Assembly (NCBI GenBank): GCA_916700875.1
Contig: CAKAKS010000032.1
Span: forward strand, 19,583,629-19,647,628
Reading direction: 5' to 3'
DNA from: Sebastes aleutianus
Lineage: Eukaryota; Chordata; Actinopteri; Perciformes; Sebastidae
Length of the DNA stretch: 64,000 nucleotides
A model generated the notes under the pieces. It saw only the letters and a list, made by a program, of their open reading frames with translations. It was not told the DNA's origin and made no database searches. The position numbers were made by a program, and so were the translations under genes. Of this stretch, positions 1-11,580 are shown piece by piece (within the stretch, counting starts at the first letter, position 1; every line of letters begins with the position of its first letter).

Positions 1-2820
1 TATTCAGGAGTAGTGTGAAGATAAAATATAGCTGTGGCCATGAAAACACAAAGTCACTGGGATTTAACGCTATGACGCAATGCAGTATTTTTGGTTTTCC
101 TGCTCCTTCTGTTGCACCGGTTGCCACGGAAATAAAGCCCCTTTTTTACATCCATGTCATCGGTGCACTTTTCATTAGGAGTGAGATGACCGGATAGCTT
201 TGTCTACTGTTTATACAACCTGCATGTGCGTCAGTGTGTGTGTGCGTCTGCATGCATGTGTGTGTCTCTCGATCGACTGTATCCCTATCCGTCTGCAGCT
301 CTGTCTCTCCGTCCTCTGCTGTGAATTCCCAATGACATTCCTTTCACATATTTAGACCCGATATGAGTCCAACTTGACACAGTCACATCTCAGATCTTAC
401 TTGTTGACATGCTGTGTGCAGGCAGGAGGCAATGGAGCAAAGCAAGCTAATGCTGAGCGGAGAGAGACGGAGAGAGGGAGAAAGAGAGGGAGACTACGCA
501 GCGGCAGGACTCAGCTGCGTATTTGCAGTTTCATCCACCCAAAGTTCAGATGAGGACAGGCTCGTACACTCGCTGCCTTGAGATTAGCCACAGTTTTTTT
601 GGAAGGCAGCAGACAGGAGAGGAGGAATGAATTTCAACTATACAAAAATGCAACCCCATCTCTAATATGAAACAAATTTAGCTTTTTTTATGTGATGATA
701 CGCAAGCCAAAAGTCTTTTCAGGCTATCTCTTCCTGTCACACATAAGTTTAGAATGAATAGGCACCATAGGGGGAACTTTAGAGCTCATCAAGCATTAGG
801 GAAGGGTCACATATGGAGTTACACATCAGAGCAGGACAAAAGGGCTAAAGAAGGACAAAACGTTCAACTTAGACAGTGAGGCTTCTCCGTGCTAATTTTG
901 TTGACACATAAATGGCTAAAAGGCTATAGGCCTGGGGGAAGGATGGCCTGAACATAATGAGAAGCATGTAAGTAAGCATAATGAGAAGCAGAACATATGC
1001 GGAGGGCTCCTACGTGCTCTGCATGTGTGAGGGCCGACATATTTGTTAACTGGCTTATGTTAGACCTCGCTCTCTTCCTGCAGATTAATGTCCCCGCTCA
1101 TATTTTGTTTATCAGATGATGCTCAAAAAGCACTAATCATTCTAATGGATGTCCTCCCAAATGTTGAAGCTTGATGCACATTAACAGAAAAAAAAAAAAC
1201 TTCTGTGTTCCAGCCTATGTTCTCCGTTATGTCTCTTGCATTTACTCCCTGAGGTTTCCATAAACTATGCAGTGAGGCCCTCCTTCTACAGCCTACAGTA
1301 TGGACCTCTCCAAGAATCTGGGGGCCATTAACCTAAAACAGCTTTCCCTTGCCAAAAAAAGAACTTTTGAATGTCAGCCCAACAGCTCGCCCTTGAAATA
1401 ACCAGTAAAGAGCCCGAGTGAATGAGAGCCCATGGTTGATTTCCACATTAGCCTTTCACCCAACAAAAATGCTCAAGTTTTTCGCTTGTGAGGTGAGTTT
1501 AGAAAACAACGACGCTGCCAAATGTGTGCGGCTGAAATTACTTGTGTGAATATGTGTTTTAAACCTTTTCTAATAGGAGTTAGATGCTGTCAAATGAGAG
1601 GAAGAGAAAATAAAGAAGTATGCAAATTCATTTGCAACAGCCAGCGCGAGCCAAGAATACACTGACCTACTTGATAGAAAAGTTTACAGAGACATTAGCA
1701 GATCATTTGGTACTAAAAAAAAAGCTGAATGGACATCTTTCTTTCTTATTTAAAGTTCACTTGTGTGACACGTCTCTTTTATCTACTTTGCAATCTACTT
1801 ACAGTAATTTTCACAAAGAGCTAAGTCATGACTAATGGTTTTTACTGTTAGGAGAAAATTGTTGGGAAGCAGTGAGGTTTTCTTGAAAAGGGGGCATGCT
1901 TTTGTGATTTGCCGTTGCATCAGCCAAGTCTCAACTTACATTGTAGAAGAAGTGATGCATTTCCAGTTGAAGCTTGGGGACTAGTCAAGATTCTTTTACT
2001 GGAAGAATCAATGGTTGACAACACACTGACTCACTCAACTTCAGCTGAAATAACACTGGTTTTATCTGGTATAATGCGCTGGTTGTTTCACAACCAAGTC
2101 GCCTCTATAAATGTGTCAAGCTACTGTTTATTTCCTTTTTTCCACGGTGGTTCTGAAATGACCTTTATTCTTCTAAATGTCCATGGTATGCCACCATCTG
2201 AGAACTGATTCAGCTCATACCACTGAAAGCTTTTAAAAATATAACCTTGGCGAAAGACGTAAGCCTTGTTCTTTTCTTGCCAAAACTCAGCTTCACGTTA
2301 GCCATGAAACTGACGTTTCTTTTCTGTAAAGCAAATCATTACTTTACGCTAGTTATGTAACTGACAACTGAAGTCTGTTCAGGTGATGACAAAAGAAAAG
2401 AAGGGTAATACTTCTAGTTTAGTTATTTTGTCTTGCCTTTATTTGAGTATTCCAGTGTTGATGTTATACTTTCTATCAATAATACATTGTTCCTCAACTC
2501 TGGAGTTGCTTGTTATGCCAGAAGAAGGGCAGAAAAAGGTCGAGAACGCAGCTCTAATGTGTCACTAACAATCTACCAGACTGCCTACTTGGTTATGAGT
2601 GAAAAGCAGTCCACAGATACGGAATGACAAGGTTATGTTTAATCTTTGGGTTGGGATTAATGTTATAAAAAGAGTCACGCCTGGGTCAGGGTAAAGTCTG
2701 GTTTAGTGTGGTATTGGTTACCATTCCTCTAATAGCCACTAGGAAACAGATAAGCTAAACCACAGCGCTTGATTGAATGAATGAATGAATGAAATATGCG
2801 GTTGTTAAAGATCCCCTCCT
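1..2820. other. Gene-free stretch, no recognised element
   Basis: I see no family-level protein similarity, RNA gene or clear repeat here. There are TG/GT-rich runs near 230-260 and a GA-rich purine patch near 455-500. A short GAAT microsatellite lies at 2774-2792. The small open frames have no neighbours, splice context or recognisable domains. Confidence 0.4.
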
Positions 2821-2821
2821 G

Positions 2822-2900
2822 ACTAGGGCTGCAACAACTAATTGATTAAATCGATTATAAAAAATAGTTGGCAATGATTTCATCATCGATTAGTTGGATC
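2822..2900. mobile_element. hAT transposon end (remnant)
   Basis: TAGGGCTGCAACAACTAATT is followed by alternating ATTAATCG/CGATTA motifs, the usual terminal region of a common teleost hAT family. The same family's other end appears at 11332-11400. The opposite end of this copy was not found. Confidence 0.6.
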
Positions 2901-5470
2901 TATGTTATGATGCACAACCCACACTGTGGCAACGTCTCCTTAGGTGTGGACATAAACCAACCAATGCTACGCCTTGTGTAGCTCATGTGATAAATTACAG
3001 GAAATGACATTGTCACCTTTGTCTCTGGAGTAAGCATTTGAAAACCGCGAAGGCATAGACTAACACTTCCTCTTAACTGGAAAAGCAAACATCAGATTGT
3101 ATACATTTTTTCAAATGAAGATGTCCTAACCTGCTCCGTGCGTCAGCGAACAGGGACGTGTCGCTTGCTTGAAAAAACGCTCGCCCTGGCTTTATTTTAG
3201 CCAAGTTTCATGCACCTCCAACCTATTTTCATTCATCAAAATTGACGCTGACAGTAACTGACAGTTAATCAATGTCATTCTCTATGACATCGCTCGTAGT
3301 ATTCGTGCTTCATTCATCAGAGTTTGTTCACTCACAGCGTTGTTGTTAGGATAGGTGTAACGATACAGTGGAGAACAGTGCAAAGGCAAATGCATGATTA
3401 CAGGTTCTAATTTAAAAACAAACATAAAGGACAGAAATAACTTCCGTCAGTATCTTCACCCTAAAACTGAGCCCGCTGCATTAATGCCTTAAAGAAATTA
3501 GTGGCGTTAAAAAAAATTGCGTTTAAAGGTTATCGCGTCTGCCCCATAGTCACAACTGAACATGGTGAACAGGATGTTTATATGATGGAACTGTTTAGAT
3601 TGCATGCAAGTCATAAGAGAGAGAAAATATAGATAGAAAATAAGAAGACAAATAATGAGACACAGCCACTGATGTGCACAAATACATTTTGCACTTCTCA
3701 AATTTGGCTTCTCTACAGTTAGCATTTCAGTGAGTGGTTACTGGCAGTAAAGGTTGACTTGAAAAGCTGAATTATTATCATCAAAACTAAAATAAAATCA
3801 CGAACCATCTCCACCAATGAATCTTGCTCCAAACCCAAGGAGCCCACGCAGAATCAGGGAGTGGTCTAGTAATCATATCTCAAACTCAAGGCTAAGGCTT
3901 ACTAAGTTAGGGAGCTGAGAGCTGAAAAATCTACCTTAAATGCTGCGGTCCATGTGCACGCTGGGGCCTGGGTTCACAGCAAGGGCTTAATGTAATTCTC
4001 TGGCACAACAGGATTGGTATTAGTCCCAAAAGGGTCAGTGAGGTTAAGAGCCGCTAAGTAGTAGTGTTTAAATCCTTCCTAAGCTCAGCCACCACAATGC
4101 AGGGCCCCCCACACTCCTTTGGACTCAATTCACCTCAGGGTGTGGTTTGGACAAGTGGAAAGGCAAAGGGGAAGGTTACGGCGGATGCACTAACACGCCA
4201 GTATTCCTTTAGGGATTTCCTGGTATGTTGAACGAAATAGTACACACATCCCATAAACAAGGAGTGTGGTTGGTTTGATGTTGGTGCTTTGGTTTTGGCT
4301 TGATCGTTTAGCCAGGCTTTTTTACTACAGTTCTAGTTTCAAGGGTCATCTTGGGTTACGCACACTCTCAGGGATTAACTGTATCATTGGCTAATGTGAC
4401 TTGACTTTTCTTTGCACAGTGCAACTGTGTGTCACTGATGAATACTGAAGGACTCTTTCTGCCGCCATTCTTCCTGATCTTGGTTGCCTTAAAAAAGATG
4501 AAATATTTTCATACCTGTTTTTTGTGGAGTTTGTCTTATTAACTTTACTGTCGCACAGCATAGCTGCAAATTGTCCAGCAGATATACATTTGACAAACAT
4601 TAAAACTCCTCATCTAAGAATCACGATAACTGACAGCCATGCACAGTAGTACATAAAAAGTAATTTGAAAAATTGTTTGGGGCCAGCGTTCGCTTTGTTA
4701 TCCGAAATAAGACCCTGGTGCTTCATTGCACAGCTGTAACATAGAACAGATTTACTCGAGATGCAGATTTCATTAGACATTTGCATCAGCCGTGACGGGC
4801 ACGATCACCGAGGCAACTAGAATGGCGGCCTGGTTACGGATCTGCACCTTCAGGTCAGAGGACAAGGCGTCTCAGTGTATTAGTAGGAATCACGAAACGT
4901 ACTGCCCTGTTAATACCGTCACTACTGCAGGAAATTAAATGAATGGTAAAGCTCTATAAGTACTTACTATGCACACTTGATTATATAGACTTATGTTCAG
5001 ACCAACAGGGATTATTCTATGACCCAGAACGTTTTATGCATAGTTTTACAAAGCTAGTAGCAATGACGCTCGTTGGGTCAGTTCATGCGACAATTTGGTA
5101 GACATTCATGATCTTCAAAGGATTAATCTTAAATTGATTAATCTTAAACCTGAGTTCTCATCCACCACCACCAACGGGTCTAAATTTCCACTTGTGCAAC
5201 AGAACAGTACAGTACAGTACAGTACAGTACAGGAGGATACCTCTAATAATAGCAACTAATAACCAAATTCCAGTAAGCCTCGGCTGTACCTTGAGAATAT
5301 TGCTAATATAGCATATTAACATGATAAGGTGAGCAACTTATTTACTCCAAACAACCAACAATCAAATAACTTCAAACACTAACAAAGATTTGAATACCAG
5401 ATCTGAGATATCTACTCCTGAGGCGCCATATTTTACACTTCTTTGCCCTACTAGTGGTAAGTATGGTCTC
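2901..5470. other. Gene-free stretch with weak transposon traces
   Basis: The only element-like piece is near 3498-3545, where GCGTTAAAAAAAATTGCG resembles the terminus of a hAT-type MITE. An ACAGT microsatellite of about six units lies at 5200-5231. The remainder shows no gene. Confidence 0.35.
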
Positions 5471-5473
5471 CTA

Positions 5474-5905
5474 AGCCACATTTCCACTGCATGGTTCGGC
5501 TCAACTCGACCCACTTTTGGTACAGCGGATAGTACCCCCTCAGTGTGGGCGAAATTCTTAGCTGATCGTCTAGCAACGTCGCGTGAAACTGCCGTGACAA
5601 CATCTTCAACGCCACACTCGCTGAATCCTTTCATCGGCGACCAAACAGAGGAACGTCTGCACTTTGTGTACGGTTCAGTTTTGTGGGCTGACATTTTTTT
5701 AAATCTGGGTCGAGTGAATAAAAAAAAGAAAATGTTGGTCACTATTGACGGTGGCTTGGTTATTTAATAACTGCGGGTTTGTGCAGGATGTCCCATGTCA
5801 CGCTAGTGACGATTCTCTCGGACCAGTCAGTGATCTGCAGTGTTTTAACTCCACCTTCTAGTATCGGCTCAGCTCGCTTGGAAAATGGAACCTCGACCTA
5901 AAAAA
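5474..5905. mobile_element. Teleost MITE (hAT-like), degraded
   Basis: The block starts TTTCCACTGCATGGTTCGGC and contains GGATGTCCCATGTCACG and TATCGGCTCAGCTCGCTTGG, segments I recognise from an abundant non-coding fish repeat. It explains the overlapping open frames of about 125 codons on both strands (5362-5767), which have no protein-family features. Confidence 0.5.
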
Positions 5906-6855
5906 AAACAGTAAGCTATGAATGCTGAACTGGTAGCATAGTTTTAAAACAAACATATTTGGTAACACTTCATTTTACAGGTCCTCAAATTTCATGCTAA
6001 AGTAGCATATAATCATTAAAATAGGGCCCTTAGGCTTGAGAAGCGGCTGTGAGCTGCTTTTCATTGGAGGCGGAAAACACTTCTGATCAGGCACATCTCA
6101 CCATTGTGTGACTTATCGTCTACACAACTGTAACCGGGTAGCTAATGTAATGATTCAGGGAGTTTTATAAGGAATTTCAAGTAAGTTATTTCCTAATTAT
6201 CATCTATTTATCAGCAGACATGGAAATAAAACATATCAATTAACCTTGTATTCTTTTTAAATAAATTACCAGCTATTAGGAAATAGCGGAATATAATTAT
6301 TAAATCATGTTTATAATAAAGTCATTTTCGATAAATTTTGAGGTAGATATTGGGGTAATTTGTCAGTAAGGTTACTTGCTAATTATCACCTAATTATCAT
6401 GAAATTTGTGTTAATAAGTGTTACCACATATTCATCAAATATAGTATTGTGGGAGTAAAGTTAAAAAAAAAACATTTAATTACCGTATTTTTCTTTATTT
6501 TTTTCCATATGTTGTCATGTATGAACAAAATGAACACTGTAAGAAAACAACTTGATTACTATATGGGATAAGCAAATTATTTAAACAGCATTAGTAGGAT
6601 ATGATTCTGTCCCAGGCTTTTTGATCAAAGCAGTTTATCACTGTAACCGTGATCACTATAAGCAGTTTCCGTTGTATTCATTAAATGACGGATACATGTT
6701 TGATAAAGTGTCCATCTTTAGACAGGAACACACTGGTTTGTTCCAAAGAACTTTTCAGAGTCCTGGTCTAAACTGCATCCACTATGGAGGTGACTGTTTG
6801 CCCAGTGCAGATTTACCTTGGATGAACCAAAGTATTTGGCTGCGGATAGATGTGG

Positions 6856-6925
6856 GCGAGAGAGAAAGAGAGATAGAGAGGGAGAGAGACAGAGAGAAGG
6901 AGGGAGAGAGAGACAGCAACAGCGC

Positions 6926-6984
<59 letters not shown>
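6856..6984. repeat. (GA)n microsatellite
   Basis: An impure GAGAGA tract leads into a nearly pure run of about 55 bp at 6927-6984. The Arg/Glu-rich and Ser/Leu-rich frames on both strands here are artefacts of the repeat. Confidence 0.95.
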
Positions 6985-6985
<1 letters not shown>

Positions 6986-8027
6986 AGTGTGAGCGGGCTG
7001 AGCAGCGAGAGGTTGATTTATAATTAGACTGAATGTCTGTTCAATACCCCTGCTGTTCTGGTGATGGCTCCATTGCATAGAGAGGCAGCTTTGCTGCTGT
7101 GAACTTAATTTGAATTCTGAAGCACCACACATCTTCCAGCATTTACAGATCGCCGTGTATGTCTGGGATAATGAAGACTTTGGATGTACTACCATATCAT
7201 GGTTGTGACAGTCACTTATCAGATACCAGCTTTTCTATAAGGATTTAAAGTAGTTATCAGACGTAGATTTATAACCACAGATTTAAGTGCAACAGCTTAA
7301 ACGAATCAGAATTATGAAGTGTACCAGCAACGATATCTAGTTAAAGATTAAATCCATTATGTTTTTAGTCAATACAGTATAATGTTATTATTTTTATCTG
7401 TATGGTGGAGTGGGGTGAAAAACAATGCAAAGACATGTTCTGCGAATGAGAAATGTTTGTCAAGTCACATGTTTAAATGCCATCTTATCAATACATTTGC
7501 CTTCATGTTAACCGGACGGTTGCAGACATTTTAACTGTATATTAATAAACACAAGGTTAAAAAAAAGGACTTTGCAATGCAACACTTGATAGCATCATCT
7601 TTGAGTTGAAAGTTACAAATCTGAGTTAATCCTTAATACCACTAGCACTTTCCTTATTCCAGGACATGTCCACTTTAAAGCATCTAAAACAAACATCCTG
7701 TCTGATTCATCAAACATCCGTGTCACAAAAATAAGCACAAATGAGACTGAGATGAATTGATTATTGTTTACAAACTGTGACACTCCTGTTTGGTAATTCT
7801 TGGCACAGCAATATCTGAATAATTTAACATATAACGGAACAGAAAGCATACATTGACATTTCGGTTGCAGTGATTGCTGCTATGATGAAAATGTTAATTT
7901 GGCAGTTTTAAAAGTTGGATTTTTAGATTGTGTGTTTAAACACACTTTGGTGAGCCAAATGTGTTATCCATCAACTGTGTTTAAACTGAAAAACACCAGC
8001 TATCTTTAAAATCAATGGGCGGCCGCA
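6985..8027. other. Gene-free stretch
   Basis: AT-rich sequence in which I recognise no coding exon, RNA gene or repeat family. Confidence 0.35.
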
Positions 8028-8356
8028 GGGAGATCGTTGTTTGCATGATCCCGTTTAAATCGGTCTAAAATAACAACCATAATAGCTAAAGCATTCATTC
8101 TTTTTGCAGCGGAAAGCTAAGGCTCTGTCTTTTACGTCATCACGTCGTACGCTCGCGATGATGTCGTTACGTCACGTTACATGCGGTACAAAACGCGGTG
8201 ATCACACGCAGTGGCGCCAGAGTATTGCCTCGTAACGGCTCTGGGAGATCGTTGTTTGCATGATCCTGTTTAAATTGATGTCAAATAAAAATTATTTTAG
8301 TGAGGGCATTCATTATTTTTGCAGCAGAAAGCTAAGGCTTCTATCTTTCATTTCAT
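8028..8356 (+). repeat. Tandem duplication of about 215 bp with CRE-like sites
   Basis: GGGAGATCGTTGTTTGCATG occurs at 8028 and again at 8243. The following about 110 bp (through GCAG-GAAAGCTAAGGCT) is repeated with divergence. The first unit alone keeps a CpG-dense insert with TACGTCATCACGTC (8133-8146) and TTACGTCACGTTAC (8167-8180). Each unit begins with an octamer-like GTTTGCAT. Whether this is a repeat family or a local duplication is unclear. Confidence 0.7.
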
Positions 8357-10020
8357 GTGCGGAACGTAACCTAACTATCAAAGCGCTTGTGCACTCTCAC
8401 TGCTCATAAAAATGAGTATATCTCAAAAACTAAAAAATGTGTGTAGTTCAAATAACTTATGCAGTGTTAGGAAATATTTTGTTTATGTCTCTACATTTAG
8501 AAATCTTTTGGATCAACATATTTTGAGTGATTATTTAGTAACATTTTATGAAAAATTGTTTGTATTTTCTTTTTAATTTATGACAATTTCAATACTTTTA
8601 TCAATTATTATGATTTATTGGCTGGCATAACCTTGTAGCTTAGGTTGTACAGATTTTAAGGATTTGAAGCATTTGAAAATTTTCAAAGAAATGACATCAC
8701 AATAAGCAAAAACACCAACGTAGGCACTGGCGGACCATTTCCATTGCAGAGTTCAAAGGGTTAAAACGTGTATGTCTACAAAGAACTGAAAACACTTATA
8801 ACAATATGGTAAACAAAATCAGGAAGTAACAGAACACCAGATGATGGCGTGAACATTAAATGAATACACCTGGACACCTGGTATTCGCTCACAGCATCAT
8901 ATTCAACAGCTGTCTACAAATATGCTGACTTTTATTGGGAGTTTACTTCCAGTTGTGCTCATTACTTTGACATCAACATACATAACACCGAGGACTACAT
9001 GCTATGCTGTAGAGGGAATGCTGCCATGAATTCCTCCACTCTCTATACCACCCACGCGCAATCTTTTTCTCTTCCAAATGTAAACTTTCAGTCACACTTA
9101 GGTAGCCACAATAGCTTTCTGTATGTTCTTGCGTTGGGGCAAGACTGCAACATGTAAATACTGGAGCTAAACAGTACATTCTCTGTTATTATGGATATGG
9201 GAGTTTATTGCCAAAGCTCCAGCAATTACAGTAAAGAATGTGTGCTGTCTGAAAAGTATGCTTCAAAGAGGTATATAAACATTTAATAACTATAAGACTT
9301 AAAAAAAAAAACAGTTGGTGATGAGTGAACTTTGCAACCTTCACATCATTAGCTCCCTCAAATCTGATTCACATCTCCAGGATATTTGGCTCATAAAAGT
9401 AAATGGTACCCTTTTGCACCTAATAAAAACACAAATGAAGCCACATCCCCATATTTCAGGAGAAACTGCAGGTTATTGAAGGGCGTCTAAATACGACTCC
9501 GGCATTCAGTTCAACTTTCACACCCAAACTTCAAATCGTCAGTATGTCACGCCACGTAGGATGTGGATGTATATAATTCAGCAAACATGGTCATTACTGA
9601 GGGTGCCAGTGTGAACGTCTTGCCTTCTCATTAACGGGATAATTAAAGCTATAAAGCCATTATCCTCCCACGTTCAAGCAATATTCATCGACATTGCACA
9701 CCTTCAGATGCCTTGTAAAGTTCGCAGGCTTCGATATGATTCAACATTTTTGATCAGTGGCAATCAGTAACTTTCAAAACATGCTCTCCTTTAACAATGT
9801 GTTTCACCTCAGACTGGAAAGCGATGAAAGCGATATATGTAAGATATGTGAGGGGCCGCCTACAGAACATGTGCAATAAATCGAACATATAAACCATATG
9901 GTGAGATTCGCAGGATACATGAATTCAATAAAAGGAGGAAATGTCAGAAAAACAGCTTGCATGTGGGAGGAGTGCATGCCAGATAATCAATAGTCAGTAT
10001 GTTGAACATTTTGTCCACCA
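8357..10020. other. Gene-free stretch
   Basis: AT-rich sequence with no coding or RNA gene seen. The piece near 8690-8765, ending TTCAAAGGGTTAAA, has the look of a transposon end, but I could not pair it. Confidence 0.3.
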
Positions 10021-10122
10021 CTGCTTAAAGCTGCAGTAAGTAGAATTGGAGGAAATATGATTTAAAAAAGTAATTTTTTATAAAACGGTCACTATATCCG
10101 GACAGCAGAGCATGAGACAGGT

Positions 10123-11400
10123 AAGGCTGGGGCGATTCGTCGACGTAGTCGATTGCATAAATACGTCGATTTACGTAACGTGCGTTGACGCATCAGATGA
10201 CGTAATGAAAATGCGCTGCGCCCGGTCCGAGCATGGATTCTGATTCCCCCAGAGAGCAAGAAGCGTCAAAAAACCTCTCCAACGTTCATCAAAGGTGTGG
10301 GAATACTTCAAACAGAGACCCAACAATGCGGTGCTCTGTAAGTTGTGCAGAATGGAGATGGCGTACTACAGCATTACAGGTGCAATGCACGAGCACCTGA
10401 CAAGAAGGCATCCCGGAGCGCTGCGTGAAGAAGACAGCAGCAAGACACCACCGTAAGTCCTGTTTACTTTTTCCCCACCAGGCATGATCTATTAAGATTG
10501 TAAAAGCACAGGCGTGTTTCTGTTAGCAGTAGTCATTTAACGTTTGTTTTTAAAATGTTTCTTCATCACCACCATGTTAAAAGTATTTTATGGACCACTG
10601 TTATAGTAACGTAACGTAACGTTACACCATGCGTCATCTAACGTTGTTATTCGGCCGTTATATATTTTCTGTTTACTTTAACGGCGATGTATAAGTGAGA
10701 AAATGGCTTATAGTAACATAACATATTGTTCTACAGTCTGTGACTGTTAGTCTGTAAAGTTTCAACTATTTATCTTGCTCCACACTGATGCAAAAGTACA
10801 TTTGCTAGTGTTTATCTTAACTGCATATTATTACAGTGATGAAATAAATCCATGTTTAAACCATTTTAAGTTTTAAGTTAAGTACTTAAGTAAAAATACT
10901 GATGAGGATTATTATTATTATTATTAGCCTAATGTCATAACACAACAGTGCTGTGGAAATTAGACCTGTTTTAAAATGTGCCACTATTATCATTATTTTA
11001 ATGGGCTTTCTGTGTCTCTTTTTCAGGACGAGACAAAGCAGTGTGGAAGACTTTTTCCACAAAAAGAACATTGCACTTTATTCCTTTTACATGAATTTAC
11101 AATACAAGCTCTTGTTTTAATTTTATTTTGGAGAAATTGTATGTTGGACTGAAAACAGATTACCAATAAAGACTGGGATATTTTTTGTTGTGAAATAATG
11201 CCATAATAATATTCATGTTTTATGTATATGTTTATAAGAGAAGATATTTGAATAAAGTATTGAAATAATAATGAGTCAAGTTTTTGATATTTATTTATTT
11301 ATAAAAAAAATATTTCGAATAATTGATGAATTAGTCGTTAGATTAATCGACTAATCGAAAAAAGAATCGTTAAAAAAAGAATCGTTAGGTGCAGCCCTAG
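10123..11400 (+). mobile_element. Non-autonomous hAT element carrying a BED finger
   Basis: The 1278-bp insertion is flanked by the perfect 8-bp duplication AGACAGGT (10115-10122 and 11401-11408). Copies B and C of the host MITE have the undivided site. Ends are AAGGCTGGGGCG and GGTGCAGCCCTAG, the second matching the hAT terminus TAGGGCTGCA. The transposase catalytic core is absent. Only a BED-finger exon and a short second exon remain. Confidence 0.9.
10244..11120 (+). pseudogene. hAT BED zinc-finger remnant in two exons
   Basis: Exon 1 (10244-10452) encodes VWEYFKQRPNNAVLCKLC and then MHEHLTRRH, the C-x2-C and H-x5-H pattern of a BED finger, and ends at a GTAAGT donor. Exon 2 (11027-11120) follows a TTTCAG acceptor, continues in frame as TRQSSVEDFFHKKN and stops with TAA at 11118. 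An upstream ATG at 10233 is out of frame by one, so initiation is broken. Autonomous relatives continue into an RNase-H-like transposase, which is missing here. Confidence 0.75.
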
Positions 11401-11580
11401 AGACAGGTAATCTGAAAAAAACATCATGTGCATCTGTGTCCTCCGGTGTCCTCCGGTGCTCTTAATAGCATCTGCAAGATTTCACAGACCAGAGGAAAAT
11501 AACCAATCAGAGCAGAGCTGGAGCCTGCCATCTATGAGCAGCTGTCAATCACTCACAAACGCAGTTATTTCTGCACAAAC

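Larger units (their letters stand above)
10025..11580 (+). mobile_element. TTAA-flanked MITE copy A, split by a hAT insertion
   Basis: The left part (10025-10122) and right part (from 11401) together align with copy B at 37984-38667 and, inverted, with copy C at 45058-45648. Copy A starts with TTAAAGCTGCAGTAAG. Homology fades after about 11561 (AATCACTCACAAAC), so the far end is truncated or diverged. Confidence 0.8.

Noticed and set aside
432..583. Small frame MEQSKLMLSGERRR... of about 49 codons near the left edge
   Set aside because: No recognisable family, splice partner or conserved motif. The Arg/Glu part comes from a purine tract.
5362..5767. Overlapping open frames of about 125 codons on both strands
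   Set aside because: They coincide with a known-looking non-coding fish MITE, show no domain, and mirror each other, as expected from composition.
6621..7195. Arg/Glu-rich and Ser/Leu-rich frames of 69-137 codons
   Set aside because: They are produced by the GA microsatellite read in several frames.
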